A stretch of 34,852 nucleotides of DNA, taken from the NCBI GenBank assembly GCA_022821875.1, contig JAJECV010000028.1, positions 1 to 34,852 on the forward strand, written 5' to 3'. Made by a program: the position numbers and the translations under genes. The notes beneath the pieces were generated by a model. It had not been told where the DNA came from. It saw only the letters and a list, made by a program, of their open reading frames with translations, and searched no databases. The first letter of the stretch is position 1; the number at the start of each line of letters is the position of its first letter. This DNA comes from Rhodothermales bacterium. GTDB lineage: Bacteria > Bacteroidota > Rhodothermia > Rhodothermales > Bin80. Positions 9,376 to 18,881 of the stretch are shown piece after piece.

Positions 9376-12300
9376 TGAATTGTCACTACAGATGTTTTTT
9401 CATTCTGGGCCTTGCACTAGCTGTAAGTCAGGTCTATGCACAGCAAAGCGGAGCCGAGCGTTTGCGGGGCTGGGATCAGCATGAGGTCAATGCCTGGCTT
9501 ACAGACATCGGCAGGATTCCCTTTCGGAAAGGAGCAAATCAGGACTGCGAAGAAGGACTGACCAACCGTCGGGATGCAATTCTGAACGGCAACCGGATCA
9601 CCACGCAGATCTTCAATTTTGGGTCCATCTCCGCACCGGGCAATACGATCACGGATATTGTATGGAACGGGCTCGGCTATGGCTATGAGTTCGGACCGCT
9701 TGTGGCGGCAGAAATCATAGATACCTATCGGGAAGACGGGCGGCCCCGAGATCCCCAGAGTACGCCCTTGTATGATGATAACGGCAGGCCCGTTCTGGAT
9801 GAGAATGGGAACCAGGTGTATGTGATGCGGATCGTGTCGGACGGCTTGGTATCCAATGGCGGGGAAATCTCCCCGGATGGATCTACATACTGGGGCTGGC
9901 AGCCGATCTCCTGTGCGGAGCCCGTGGGCAGTTTCGGCGGTCTGCAGGTTGTGAACCCCCAATCCATCAAGATTCCTACGAATGACGACGAGGATAATGA
10001 TCTGGACGGGAAGCCGGATTCCTGGCCGGATGACTGGTATAATGAGTCCGCAGAACGTTACCTTTGGCCTGGTGCGCTGCAGCAGGGAGCCTCCAATGCA
10101 GATAAGGAGACGCTCTACTTTATGAATGACTACAACAACAGTGAGTTCAGTTATTGGCCCTTTCCCAGTGACAGCACAAAGCGGGGGTTGGGGCTTGAAG
10201 TGGAAGTCCGTTTATATCAGTGGGCAAACCCTCTTGCCGAGGATGTCATCTTCCTGATCTACAAGATTACCAATAAGAGCGAGAAGGATCTCGAGAAAGT
10301 AATTTTTGGAATGTGGGGCGATCCGCATGTGGGCGGCCCGAATGACTGGCCGGATGACTGGGCTTTCTATGATGAAAAACTCAATATGGTTTTTGCCTGG
10401 GACGATGACGGCCGCAGTGATATTGCCGGTCGTGTACCGGGATACTTTGGATACAAATTTCTGGAAAGCCCGGGAGTTGACGATGATGGGATTGATAATG
10501 ATGATGATGGGCTTGTAGACGAATCCTGGACGGATGGGATTGATAATGATGGGGACTGGGATCCGTCTCTGGATGATGTTGGGGTAGATGGGATTCCAGG
10601 AACAGGGGATGAAGGAGAGGGGGATGGCGTACCGACTGCGGGCGATCAGTTTGATATTACAAAGCCCGGCGAGCCCAATTTTGAATTCACGGACATTGAC
10701 GAAAGTGATCAATTTGGACTGACCTCTTTTGCATCGCCCCCTTTTGCAGGGAATCGGGTCAGCAACGATGATCGGGTATGGGGATTTGTGCAGCCAGGGC
10801 GGTTTGATGTTGTGCCGACTACGCCGGGGGACTATGTATTTCTCTACGGATCAGGGTCTTTTCGGCTTAAAGCCGGTGCAACCAAACGATTTTCTATTGC
10901 ACTGATTGTTGGCCAAAATCGGCAGGACTTGCGGCTCAATGCAAACGTCGCCCAGCAGATCTATGATGTCGGATATGTCTTCGCAAAACCTCCACAGAAG
11001 CCGACACTCCGGGCAGTGCCGGGAGATAAGAAGGTGACCCTGTACTGGGATGATGTTGCAGAGGCATCGGTGGATCCGCTCACACGGGAAAATGATTTTG
11101 AAGGGTATGTGATCTATCGATCTACCGATCACGAATTCTCTGATCAGCAGACGATAACAGATATTAATGGAAGCAATTTTTTGTTCACCCCGCTCAAGAC
11201 AACTCTCGGGGTAGATGCCCGGTTTGATTTGGATAACGGATTAAATGGCCCCAGCCCCATTCCATTCCCCGGACGGGGAGTCAACTATGACCTTGGAGAT
11301 GATACGGGATTATTTCATACGTTTGTGGACTCCAATAATGTGGTGAACGGGCAGACCTATTATTACTCGGTTGCCGCATATGATCGTGGATATGCGGGGG
11401 ATGCGGGGGATGCTTTCGCAACCGGAATTCCACCAAGCGAGACCAGCAAGACGATCACCTATGATCCGACAACGGATCGTTACATTTTTGACGTGAATAC
11501 CATTTCTGTCATACCGGGGCCGCGGGTCGCTGGATATGTTCCTGCTTCCGCGCTGGACCCAGCCGGCTTAACGCACAGCAGGGGCCACGCCACTGGTTCT
11601 ATCGTCATCAATGTGGTGGATGAACTGGCGGTCAGAGACAATCAGTCCTATCGGATTGAGTTCGATGAGACCGAAGCGGGCATTGCATATTCGGTGATCA
11701 ATGAAGGGCCGGTCACGGCAGTGATCCGGGCAGCACCCGGAAAGAGTCAGACGACTCTGTACCGAAATATTATTGAGAGTTCAGTCGAACTTACGACTGA
11801 GAACGGCAGAAAACTGTCCAGAGATACTGATTTCAGTGTGAATGGCCGTCTGGGAACGATTGTGATTAATGAGAGCGCCGGGGTAGGTGCCGGAGAAGAG
11901 TTGACGGCATCCTTTCAGTACGCGCCAGTTTCTGAAAGCAGACATATGCAGAGCGAAGAAGCGAATATTGTGTTTGAAGGGCTTCATATTTTTGTACAGG
12001 AAGATCCGCTGGAGTTTGACTTGGAAGCCTCTGGATGGGCCGGTGGCGGCGTTGATATTCCCTACCAGTTTCAGCGGGCAAGCACCGGGCCCCGGCGCAT
12101 GATCCAGCCCTTTGATTATGAAGTCAGGTTTGCAGACTCCCCGGTCGGGACTGGTTTTAATAATAATATCCCGATTCCGTTTGAGGTGGTGAATGTGACC
12201 CAGGCCAATCTTCCTGTTCAGGTATTCGTTCCGGATGTCAATCGCAATGGGAAATGGGATGTGAGTGAGCGGATTGTGTTTCTTGAACAGATTGACGGCG

Positions 12301-12776
12301 TATTGACCGCGACCTGGGAGGTGCGTATGGATGATATTGGCACAGTTCCGAAGGACGGGGATGTGCTTTTTGTCGCGACCCGAAAGCCATTTGCGGAGTC
12401 CGATCAGTACACGTTCCGTACGGTCGCCTCGGCGACCGATGAAACTCTGGCGGCGCAGGAGCTGCAGGATATTTATGTGGTTCCGAATCCCTACGTTGCA
12501 ACGACCGTATTTGAGCCGCGCAATCCAGCCTCCCGTACAGAAAGGGGCATGCGGCGGCTTTATTTTGCGAATGTGCCGAAACAGTGCACCATACGTATCT
12601 ATACTCTGGCAGGCGAACTGGTGGAGACACTGTACCATGACTCTACCCTGGATGATGGGAAAGTATTCTGGGATATGCGAACCAAGGACAACATGAATCT
12701 GGCGTACGGACTCTACATCTTCCATGTGGATAGCCCCGAAGGATCGCACATTGGAAAATTTGCTGTAATCAAGTAG
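9375..12776 (+). CDS. Large secreted protein with Asp-rich repeats, fibronectin-III-like region and T9SS tail
   Basis: 1133 aa. The ATG at 9375 shares an A with the TGA of the TonB receptor (TGATG), which indicates translational coupling. A longer frame from 9261 lies inside the receptor gene and lacks a signal peptide in the right place. The signal peptide is residues 1-23 (FFILGLALAVSQVYAQ). About 370-435 is an Asp/Gly-rich stretch (DDDGIDNDDDGLVDES, DGIDNDGDWDPSLDD, DGIPGTGDEGEGDG) resembling thrombospondin type 3 calcium loops. About 530-670 looks like a fibronectin-III-type domain (PPQKPTLRAVPGDKKVTLYW, YVIYRSTD, YYYSVAAYDRGY). The C terminus is a T9SS tail (VVPNPYVATT, IRIYTLAGELVETL, AYGLYIFHVD, GKFAVIK). 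The protein is expected to be surface-exposed. Function not recognised; co-transcription with a TonB receptor and a PorV-like protein suggests they assemble or act together. Confidence 0.75.
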   Translation: MNCHYRCFFILGLALAVSQVYAQQSGAERLRGWDQHEVNAWLTDIGRIPFRKGANQDCEEGLTNRRDAILNGNRITTQIFNFGSISAPGNTITDIVWNGLGYGYEFGPLVAAEIIDTYREDGRPRDPQSTPLYDDNGRPVLDENGNQVYVMRIVSDGLVSNGGEISPDGSTYWGWQPISCAEPVGSFGGLQVVNPQSIKIPTNDDEDNDLDGKPDSWPDDWYNESAERYLWPGALQQGASNADKETLYFMNDYNNSEFSYWPFPSDSTKRGLGLEVEVRLYQWANPLAEDVIFLIYKITNKSEKDLEKVIFGMWGDPHVGGPNDWPDDWAFYDEKLNMVFAWDDDGRSDIAGRVPGYFGYKFLESPGVDDDGIDNDDDGLVDESWTDGIDNDGDWDPSLDDVGVDGIPGTGDEGEGDGVPTAGDQFDITKPGEPNFEFTDIDESDQFGLTSFASPPFAGNRVSNDDRVWGFVQPGRFDVVPTTPGDYVFLYGSGSFRLKAGATKRFSIALIVGQNRQDLRLNANVAQQIYDVGYVFAKPPQKPTLRAVPGDKKVTLYWDDVAEASVDPLTRENDFEGYVIYRSTDHEFSDQQTITDINGSNFLFTPLKTTLGVDARFDLDNGLNGPSPIPFPGRGVNYDLGDDTGLFHTFVDSNNVVNGQTYYYSVAAYDRGYAGDAGDAFATGIPPSETSKTITYDPTTDRYIFDVNTISVIPGPRVAGYVPASALDPAGLTHSRGHATGSIVINVVDELAVRDNQSYRIEFDETEAGIAYSVINEGPVTAVIRAAPGKSQTTLYRNIIESSVELTTENGRKLSRDTDFSVNGRLGTIVINESAGVGAGEELTASFQYAPVSESRHMQSEEANIVFEGLHIFVQEDPLEFDLEASGWAGGGVDIPYQFQRASTGPRRMIQPFDYEVRFADSPVGTGFNNNIPIPFEVVNVTQANLPVQVFVPDVNRNGKWDVSERIVFLEQIDGVLTATWEVRMDDIGTVPKDGDVLFVATRKPFAESDQYTFRTVASATDETLAAQELQDIYVVPNPYVATTVFEPRNPASRTERGMRRLYFANVPKQCTIRIYTLAGELVETLYHDSTLDDGKVFWDMRTKDNMNLAYGLYIFHVDSPEGSHIGKFAVIK

Positions 12777-12783
12777 AGTATTT

Positions 12784-13833
12784 ATGAGAAAGCCGGTTTG
12801 GTTACTTATTGTGCTTTTGGGGGTGTCCGTCAACAATCCGGTTGTGGCGCAGGAGGATCCTGCTTCGCTTGAAGAAGGAACGATTACCCGTGTCGGAACG
12901 ACGGCGGCTCAGTTTCTGAAATTAGGCGCAGGTGCCCGGGCCATCTCGTTTGGCGGTGCGTATGTGGCAGAAGCGAGTGACATGAGTGCGGTATACTGGA
13001 ATCCTGCGGGATTTGCCCGGCTTTCCGGGAGTCACCTGCAGTTGAGCAATACGCAGTATCTGGCAGATATCAATTACAATTTTGTCGCGTTCGGGACGGC
13101 AGTGGAGCCTGTCGGGTCTATTGGCCTCTCCCTGCTGATGGTGGATAGTGGAGATATGGCGGTCCGTACAGAAATGCAGCCGGAGGGGACCGGCGAACAG
13201 TTCAATACGCTGAGTTTTGCACTTCAACTCACCTATGCTCGAAATCTCAGTGATCAGTTTTCGATTGGCGGGAGTTTAAAATTTGTTCAGGAACGCATCT
13301 GGCACAGCAAGGCATCAGCCATCGCCTTTGACGTAGGGACCTTGTTTACCACACCATTTGAACGCCTTCGTCTGGGGGCAAGTATGTCAAACCTCGGCCC
13401 AAAAATGCGAATGGATGGACGGGATATCCTGTTTAGTGAAGATCCGAGTCCAAATACGCAAGGAACCGCTGAAATCGTGAATGCTCAGTATCGCATGGAC
13501 GGATTTTCGATGCCTCTCATTTTTCGGGTAGGGGTAGCCTGGGATGCGATGGATACCGGAACCCACCGTATCCTTGTTACAACCGATGCGGCGCATCCGA
13601 ATGATAATGCGGAATATGTGAATGCGGGGGCAGAGTATAGTTTTCGGGACCTCATTGCATTCCGGGCGGGATACCGGAATCTGTTTGAGCCGGATACTGA
13701 ACAGGGTTTGACCGCCGGCGGCAGCCTTATGGTTCGGATCCATCGTGATCTGGCAGCAAGATTTGATTATGCGTATGCTGATTTTGGCCGCCTGACCCAA
13801 ACCCACTGGTTTACCTTCAACCTCTCCTTTTAG
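12784..13833 (+). CDS. PorV/PorQ-family outer-membrane beta-barrel protein
   Basis: 349 aa. Signal peptide of about 22 residues (LLIVLLGVSVNNPVVAQ). The mature N terminus has the family hallmark TTAAQFLKLGAGARAISFGG followed by AYVAEASDMSAVYWNPAGFARL. The rest is a series of amphipathic beta strands ending in THWFTFNLSF, consistent with a FadL-like 14-strand barrel as in PorV. PorV family proteins shuttle T9SS substrates from the translocon to the attachment complex. Placement between two T9SS cargos, 7 bases after the first and 5 before the next, supports a role dedicated to this operon. Genomes of this group carry several paralogues, so this need not be the main PorV. UPF0164-type conserved protein is the alternative name. 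Confidence 0.8.
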   Translation: MRKPVWLLIVLLGVSVNNPVVAQEDPASLEEGTITRVGTTAAQFLKLGAGARAISFGGAYVAEASDMSAVYWNPAGFARLSGSHLQLSNTQYLADINYNFVAFGTAVEPVGSIGLSLLMVDSGDMAVRTEMQPEGTGEQFNTLSFALQLTYARNLSDQFSIGGSLKFVQERIWHSKASAIAFDVGTLFTTPFERLRLGASMSNLGPKMRMDGRDILFSEDPSPNTQGTAEIVNAQYRMDGFSMPLIFRVGVAWDAMDTGTHRILVTTDAAHPNDNAEYVNAGAEYSFRDLIAFRAGYRNLFEPDTEQGLTAGGSLMVRIHRDLAARFDYAYADFGRLTQTHWFTFNLSF

Positions 13834-13838
13834 GATTA

Positions 13839-15461
13839 ATGAGGTCATGGTTTCTTGGTCTTTTTTTGTTGTTCCCTTTCACAACCACCCGGGCACAGCT
13901 TCTGCATGATGTGATTCACGCCGAGGTTGAACTTCTGTCATCTGCGACGATTTCTACGGGCAAGATCTCCACCGTGAGCCTGATCAGTGAGGATCTTGCG
14001 ACCGAATTTACCGGCATTGCACTACAGGGCTTTTCGGCGGGTGATTCCCTCTCGGGTTCGGTTCGTTTTTTTGAGCAGGAAGATTGGGGTGAATGGCAGT
14101 CGCTTTACATTGTCCGCAGTGCAACGGATACTGCGTTTCTGGCGGCGTATCGGGGGGAGCAGGTTCTTGAGGCGTTACGGTTTGAGCTTCGTTTTGAAGT
14201 GGATTCCTCCGATAAACTGCATCTGTTGAGTGCAGGTGTCTTTGATCATCGCCTGGATGATGAGTATGAAGTCGGTCAGTCATTCCGGGATGTTGGCGGA
14301 AAAGAGGATTTTGTGATTCGTGCCCCTCGCATTCGCCGGCGGACGGAATGGGGGGCACAGCCCTTCCGGGGCACCCCGATCCCATTGAACCGGCCAAGCT
14401 ATGATTATATGACCCTGCATCATACTGCAGGATTTGCAGCAACGACACTGGCAGAGGGGTTGGAGCAGGTCCGCCGGATCCAGGCCTTCCATCAGAACGG
14501 CCGGGGCTGGAGTGATATTGGATATCAGTTTCTGATGGACCAGGAAGGACGTCTCTATCAGGGGCGCCCGTTTTTGAATGAGTCAGCTCCTTTTGATCAG
14601 GGACCTCGTTTGGTACAAGGTGCCCATGCCGGGGGAGCCAATACGGGGAATATTGGAATTTCCCTGATGGGATGTTATCATCCTCCAGAGGGTGCGAGGT
14701 GCCGGAATGCAATGACTCTTCCGGCCATTGATTCACTGGTGGTGACGTTTGGGTTTATGTCGGAGCGTTATGGTCTATCTCCAGAGGACATGCGGGGACA
14801 TCGTGATTTTGGCAGTACATCATGCCCGGGAGATAATAATTATCGGATGCTTTCAGATTTCATGTCGAAAGTGGAAGATCTGCTTTTGACGGGGAACAAT
14901 CTATTGGGAGGCGGAACCATCAGCGCCCGACTGAATCAGTCGGGAGTTGTCGGACTCCAATGGGAATTTACCGCAGATTACGGCATTGACGAATTTGTCG
15001 TGCAGCGGCGTGAAAAAGATGAAATTCCGGTGGAAATTACCAAAGGGGAGGGGGCGGTTGACGGGAATACGATTGATGTTCCCAGTGTGGGGCGGCACGT
15101 TTATGAACTTGTGGCCCTAAACCGCAGTGGTCAGCGGCAGCGGCTGGCAATCGCAGAAATTTCTGTGGAGACTGAACCCACAAGTGTTCTGGCGCAGTCT
15201 TTCCCGAATCCAACCTCCAGTGAGACCACGATCAGATATTTTCTTGCAGGCGAATCAGGGGTTGTTTCGATAGAGGTTTTTGACCTTGCAGGCAGAATGG
15301 TGCTGGCCGGTGAAAATCAGCACAGGGAGTCCGGGGAATGGTATGTTACGACCCTGGATGCATCCACCTTATCGGGTGGCGTTTATCTGTACCGGATTCT
15401 GGTGGACGGATTTGCAGCTACGGTCTTCAGGGAGACGAAGCCGCTGATTGTCCTTCGGTAG
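13839..15461 (+). CDS. Secreted N-acetylmuramoyl-L-alanine amidase (PGRP/Amidase_2) with T9SS tail
   Basis: 540 aa. Signal peptide MRSWFLGLFLLFPFTTTRAQ. About 25-155 is a beta-rich domain of unknown role. About 165-345 is the amidase/PGRP domain: RTEWGAQPF, LHHTAG (zinc-ligand H about 195), IGYQFLMDQEGRLYQGRP, NTGNIGISLMG, then GHRDF (H about 321) and STSCPGDN (C about 329). These His, His and Cys zinc ligands indicate hydrolysis of the lactyl-amide bond between MurNAc and the peptide stem. About 365-440 looks like an FnIII-type linker, and the last 95 residues are a T9SS tail (SFPNPTSSETTIRY, IEVFDLAGRMVL, GGVYLYRILV). A peptidoglycan amidase exported by T9SS would act outside the cell, for example on other bacteria or shed wall. 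Its 3' end overlaps the convergent SIS gene by 35 bases. Confidence 0.85.
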   Translation: MRSWFLGLFLLFPFTTTRAQLLHDVIHAEVELLSSATISTGKISTVSLISEDLATEFTGIALQGFSAGDSLSGSVRFFEQEDWGEWQSLYIVRSATDTAFLAAYRGEQVLEALRFELRFEVDSSDKLHLLSAGVFDHRLDDEYEVGQSFRDVGGKEDFVIRAPRIRRRTEWGAQPFRGTPIPLNRPSYDYMTLHHTAGFAATTLAEGLEQVRRIQAFHQNGRGWSDIGYQFLMDQEGRLYQGRPFLNESAPFDQGPRLVQGAHAGGANTGNIGISLMGCYHPPEGARCRNAMTLPAIDSLVVTFGFMSERYGLSPEDMRGHRDFGSTSCPGDNNYRMLSDFMSKVEDLLLTGNNLLGGGTISARLNQSGVVGLQWEFTADYGIDEFVVQRREKDEIPVEITKGEGAVDGNTIDVPSVGRHVYELVALNRSGQRQRLAIAEISVETEPTSVLAQSFPNPTSSETTIRYFLAGESGVVSIEVFDLAGRMVLAGENQHRESGEWYVTTLDASTLSGGVYLYRILVDGFAATVFRETKPLIVLR

Positions 15462-16230
15462 CACCGTAAACCCGTCGGACCCGCGCACGGTAGTCATCAA
15501 AGCACGCGTCGAACCGGGCTGCAGATGCCTCGCTGCCGATATGATAACTGCTCGTCAGGACAATCGGCGGCATCCCAAGGTCGGTAAGCTTTGCCGCAAC
15601 GAGGCATTTGAGGCTGTTCACCAGGAGTGCCACTCCAACGGTAGATCCTGGTCCGATGAGGTCCGGATGTCCCGCTACACGAACCATGGCATCTCCTGCA
15701 GGCACGCAATTATCGAGAATGACATCCGCCAGATCCGTGAGGCGTCTTCCGCTGCTGTGCCGGCAACTGGAAGCATTGCAGTGTGCTTCGGAGACGACTG
15801 CAATGAGGGGCAGATTTCGGGCTTTGGCTTCCAATGCCACCTCGACGACAACCTCGTTGACACCGCTATTGGAGAACACGATAAAACTGTCCGGGGGTGC
15901 AAGGATGAAGTTACGAAGGATGGTTTTCCCGAGGCCTTCCACTCGTTCAAGAAAAATCGCCTGGCGTTGGCCATTGGCTCCGACCACCTGATTATGATAG
16001 GTGAGGGAGAGTTCCACAATAGGATGAAATCCCGGAAAACTGCCATAGCGGGGAAATACTTCCTCCACCCCCATGCGCGAATGACCAGATCCAAAGAGAT
16101 GCACCAGGCCACCTTCAGCAATGCTTTGTGTGCAGATATCCGCTGCGTTTTCCAACGCATCCATTTGGGTATCGCGGATTCGTTCCAGTACACCGCCGGC
16201 TTCATTCAGGTAGGCTTGGGCAGGATTCAT
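15427..16230 (-). CDS. SIS-domain phosphosugar-binding protein (UPF0309/COG4821-like)
   Basis: 267 aa. Phosphosugar-binding SIS fold: HLFGSGHSRMG (about 44-54, phosphate loop), IVFSNSGVNEVVVEVALEAK (about 115-135) and LPLIAVVS, followed by the family-typical AHCNASSCRHSSGRRL and the VGHP-type stretch RVAGHPDLIGPGST. The length is typical for UPF0309 proteins (about 240-260 aa) and shorter than MurQ etherases (about 300 aa). No kinase or second domain is present, so it is an isomerase, etherase or sensor of a sugar phosphate; the substrate is not inferable. It is transcribed towards the amidase, overlapping it by 35 bases, and away from the Gfo/Idh-MBL pair. The neighbourhood of sugar oxidoreductases fits carbohydrate metabolism. 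Confidence 0.8.
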   Translation of the reverse strand: MNPAQAYLNEAGGVLERIRDTQMDALENAADICTQSIAEGGLVHLFGSGHSRMGVEEVFPRYGSFPGFHPIVELSLTYHNQVVGANGQRQAIFLERVEGLGKTILRNFILAPPDSFIVFSNSGVNEVVVEVALEAKARNLPLIAVVSEAHCNASSCRHSSGRRLTDLADVILDNCVPAGDAMVRVAGHPDLIGPGSTVGVALLVNSLKCLVAAKLTDLGMPPIVLTSSYHIGSEASAARFDACFDDYRARVRRVYGATEGQSAASSP

Positions 16231-16672
16231 TTTGATTGTATCTTAAATGGTGATTCGGCTATAACTCAATGGCACGCAAGATGAGCGGATACTGTAAATT
16301 ACGAAGAACCGGGGATACGGATGAATTCTCTCAAAGTTGAACCAATTGTAAATGCGTATGGATACGATGGAAATTCCAAATACCCCCTACTGCTACAATG
16401 GTAGAATGCAGCAAGCTCTTAAAAACCTTGCTGATTGCGTGCAGGTCATGCGAAAGCAGAGGAGTCTTTCCTCAGAGGTCCTCTATCGGATTCGGAATAC
16501 TTTCGCATCAAAACGGTCAGGGATGCCCTATAGTGGAGGTTGGCTGTAAAATCAAGAAGGAACGTTTTGTCATTCGGCCGCGGAATGGGCATCCGCGAAT
16601 GAGTAGCGTCGAAGAATTTGGGATGCAGTTTTTGAACGTGCAATCATAGGTTTAACGAAGACTGAATCAAAA
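16231..16672 (+). other. Intergenic region without a supported gene (442 bp)
   Basis: This lies between the divergent SIS and Gfo/Idh genes. Short open frames (65-83 codons) on both strands match nothing I recognise. A 6-bp-stem hairpin (CGCGGA at 16579-16584 with TCCGCG at 16592-16597) is present. A near-match to the -7 box (TAGGTTTA at 16647-16654) precedes the Gfo/Idh start, but its final base is wrong and the spacing to the nearest TTTG is too short. Confidence 0.5.
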
Positions 16673-17881
16673 ATGACACAAAAACACAATGTAACAATGC
16701 TGGGAACCGGCCTGATCAGCCTGTTCTATACAATGACACTCCACGGGCAGCGGGGGCGTGACCGTGTTCGTTGCGTGTATTCACGCGACGCGAGCCGTGT
16801 TCAGAAGTTTGCCGAAAAATGGGGGATTGAGCATGCCGTAACAGATATGGCCGGAGCGATTCAGCATCCATCCAGTGATGTTGTGGTGATCGGCCTGCCG
16901 AATCACCTGCATGAGAAAGCGATCCGGCTCTGTGCAGAGGCAAATAAGGCAGTGCTCTGCACCAAACCTCTGGCGCGTACTGCCGCAGAAGCAAAGCGCA
17001 TCCTGGATATCGTGGAGTCAAGCGGGATCTTTGCGGGATATCTGGAGGATCTTGTCTATACACCCAAAACACTCAAAGCATTGGCATCGGTTCGAAGTGG
17101 TGCACTAGGGGAAATACTCTGGACACGCTCACGTGAGACGCATAGTGGGCCGCATAGCAGCTGGTTCTGGGATGTAGAGCAGGCTGGCGGTGGCGCAATT
17201 ATTGATCTGGGCTGTCACTGCATCGAGATTATTCGCAGTTTTATCGGGAAAGATATTCGCCCCGTAGAGGTGAGTTGCTGGGCCGATACCCTCGTACATC
17301 CCATTAAGGCAGAAGATAACGGTATTGCGATGATTCGCTTTGAGAATGGCGCGGTCGGACAGTTTGAGGTGAGCTGGTCATTTCGAGGGGGGATGGATCT
17401 GCGGGATGAGGTCGCCGGAACAGAGGGGACGATCTGGCTCAATCATTTTCTGCGAACCGGCTTCGAAATGTTCTCCAGCGGCGCAGGGGGCTATGTGGCA
17501 GAGAAAGCGGAGCAGGAATCCGGGTGGTTATTCCCGGTGGGGGATGAAGCACATGAACTGGGATATACGGACATGTTCACCGACATGTTTGATGCGATGG
17601 ACGAAGGGCGTGATCCGGTGGAGACCTTTTATGACGGGTACGTCGTGAATGCGGTCATTGATGCATGTTACCGTTCTGCGAAGTCCAAAAAATGGGAACC
17701 GATTGAATTAGAGGACTGGCGTGGGCGTACGAATGTTGCACGGATCCAGGGGCTCAAAGAGGCGGTCGATGGACTGGAACTGGTTAAGCGGGAGCGGCTG
17801 CCGGATGGCAAGGTGAAACTGATTCTGAAAGATCCCGCTTCCGGGGAAGTCACACAGCGATTCGTAGATGAAACTGATTAA
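16673..17881 (+). CDS. Gfo/Idh/MocA family NAD(P)-dependent oxidoreductase
   Basis: 402 aa. N-terminal Rossmann fold with [11 protein letters not shown] (about 8-18, GxGxxS-type dinucleotide loop) and the stretch [18 protein letters not shown]. The family EKP motif appears as CTKPLART (about 103). The C-terminal alpha/beta domain contains [13 protein letters not shown], the [14 protein letters not shown] motif with the catalytic-type His, and VGQFEVSW. Family members oxidise or epimerise sugars, inositols and sugar acids. It overlaps the following metallohydrolase gene by 14 bases, so the two are almost certainly co-translated; an oxidase-plus-lactonase arrangement is plausible. The start ATG at 16673 places the Rossmann loop at the expected position. 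Substrate unknown. Confidence 0.85.
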   Translation: MTQKHNVTMLGTGLISLFYTMTLHGQRGRDRVRCVYSRDASRVQKFAEKWGIEHAVTDMAGAIQHPSSDVVVIGLPNHLHEKAIRLCAEANKAVLCTKPLARTAAEAKRILDIVESSGIFAGYLEDLVYTPKTLKALASVRSGALGEILWTRSRETHSGPHSSWFWDVEQAGGGAIIDLGCHCIEIIRSFIGKDIRPVEVSCWADTLVHPIKAEDNGIAMIRFENGAVGQFEVSWSFRGGMDLRDEVAGTEGTIWLNHFLRTGFEMFSSGAGGYVAEKAEQESGWLFPVGDEAHELGYTDMFTDMFDAMDEGRDPVETFYDGYVVNAVIDACYRSAKSKKWEPIELEDWRGRTNVARIQGLKEAVDGLELVKRERLPDGKVKLILKDPASGEVTQRFVDETD

Positions 17882-18719
17882 GCCGGTACAGAAAGACGAG
17901 GTGCTTCTGGCCGATATTCTTAATTGCACCGAAGGGGAATGGCACTGGCGCATCTGGTGGCTTGGCCAGAGCGGGTTTTTGATCAAGTGGGAGGATCAGT
18001 ACTGCCTGCTGGATCCGTACCTGTCAGATTCGCTGACCAAAAAATACGCCAACACGGATAAGCCGCATATCCGCATGACGGAACGGGTTCTCGCCCCGGA
18101 ATTCCTTGATTTTGTAAATGTCGTTACTTCCAGTCACAACCATACCGATCACCTGGATGGGGAGACACTCCGGCCGCTCATACAGGCGAATCCAAATTTA
18201 GCGATGATTATCCCGGAGGCAAATCGCGCATTCGTTGCGAATCGGCTGCAATGTGATCCCGACTGGCCAATAGGGATGACCGATGGCTCTCAGTGTAAGG
18301 TGGGAGAATTTGAGTTTATTGGGATCCCCTCTGCTCATGAGAATTTGGAGACGGATGAACTTGGACAGCATCGGTTCATGGGATATATCATTTCGTTTGG
18401 AGACTGGAACGTCTATCACAGTGGAGATACAATGCTCTATGACGGCATCATTGAGCGCGTCAAGCCGTGGAAGATAGATGTCGCAATATTACCCATTAAC
18501 GGGTATGATCCATGCCGCAGGGTTGCAGGCAATATGACGGGGAGGGAGGCAGCACAGTTCGCAAAGGATATTGAAGCGCAGCTTGCAATTCCATGTCATT
18601 ACGACATGTTCACCTTCAATACGGCTTCTCCGGATGCATTCATTCGTACGTGCACTGCCTTAGATCAGTGCTATGAGGTGATGCAAAATGGTGAATGTCT
18701 ATCCATGATATCCTCATAA
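17868..18719 (+). CDS. Metallo-beta-lactamase-fold hydrolase, UlaG-like
   Basis: 283 aa. Metal-binding motifs of the MBL fold are all present: [10 protein letters not shown] (about 87-96, HxHxDH), SAHE (about 160), YHSGDT (about 183) and PCHYDMF (about 242). The opening [12 protein letters not shown] and LLDPYLSD match the UlaG / MBL-fold protein group. UlaG hydrolyses L-ascorbate-6-phosphate lactone, so a lactonase role on the product of the overlapping upstream oxidoreductase is a reasonable inference but unproven. It shares 14 bases with that gene. Its end faces the convergent alcohol dehydrogenase gene across 162 bases. Confidence 0.8.
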   Translation: MKLIKPVQKDEVLLADILNCTEGEWHWRIWWLGQSGFLIKWEDQYCLLDPYLSDSLTKKYANTDKPHIRMTERVLAPEFLDFVNVVTSSHNHTDHLDGETLRPLIQANPNLAMIIPEANRAFVANRLQCDPDWPIGMTDGSQCKVGEFEFIGIPSAHENLETDELGQHRFMGYIISFGDWNVYHSGDTMLYDGIIERVKPWKIDVAILPINGYDPCRRVAGNMTGREAAQFAKDIEAQLAIPCHYDMFTFNTASPDAFIRTCTALDQCYEVMQNGECLSMISS

Positions 18720-18792
18720 GTGCTATCGGGCAACAAGAATACCGTCTCTCGATATCTGGAAAATTCCTGGAGGAGAAGGATACATCTTGCTT

Positions 18793-18813
18793 ACAGCACG
18801 GAGGAACTGCTGT
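18793..18813. terminator. Weak hairpin between convergent genes
   Basis: ACAGCA (18793-18798) pairs with TGCTGT (18808-18813) around a 9-nt loop, in the space where the metallohydrolase and the alcohol dehydrogenase converge. No T tract follows on either strand, so a terminator role is only suggested by position. Confidence 0.25.
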
Positions 18814-18881
18814 CTCAGCAAAATTTGATGTAAGGTGATCGAATGGTTAATGTGAATATTGAAGCAGAATGAAAAATACAC

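Noticed and set aside
16385..16450. Possible tRNA-like stretch (CTACAATGGTAGAATG)
   Set aside because: It resembles a D-arm region by eye, but no acceptor stem, anticodon arm or TTCGA loop can be paired around it.
16352..16649. Two overlapping open frames upstream of the Gfo/Idh gene
   Set aside because: No signal peptide, domain or homology I recognise, and no convincing ribosome binding site; also open on the other strand, as expected of chance frames.
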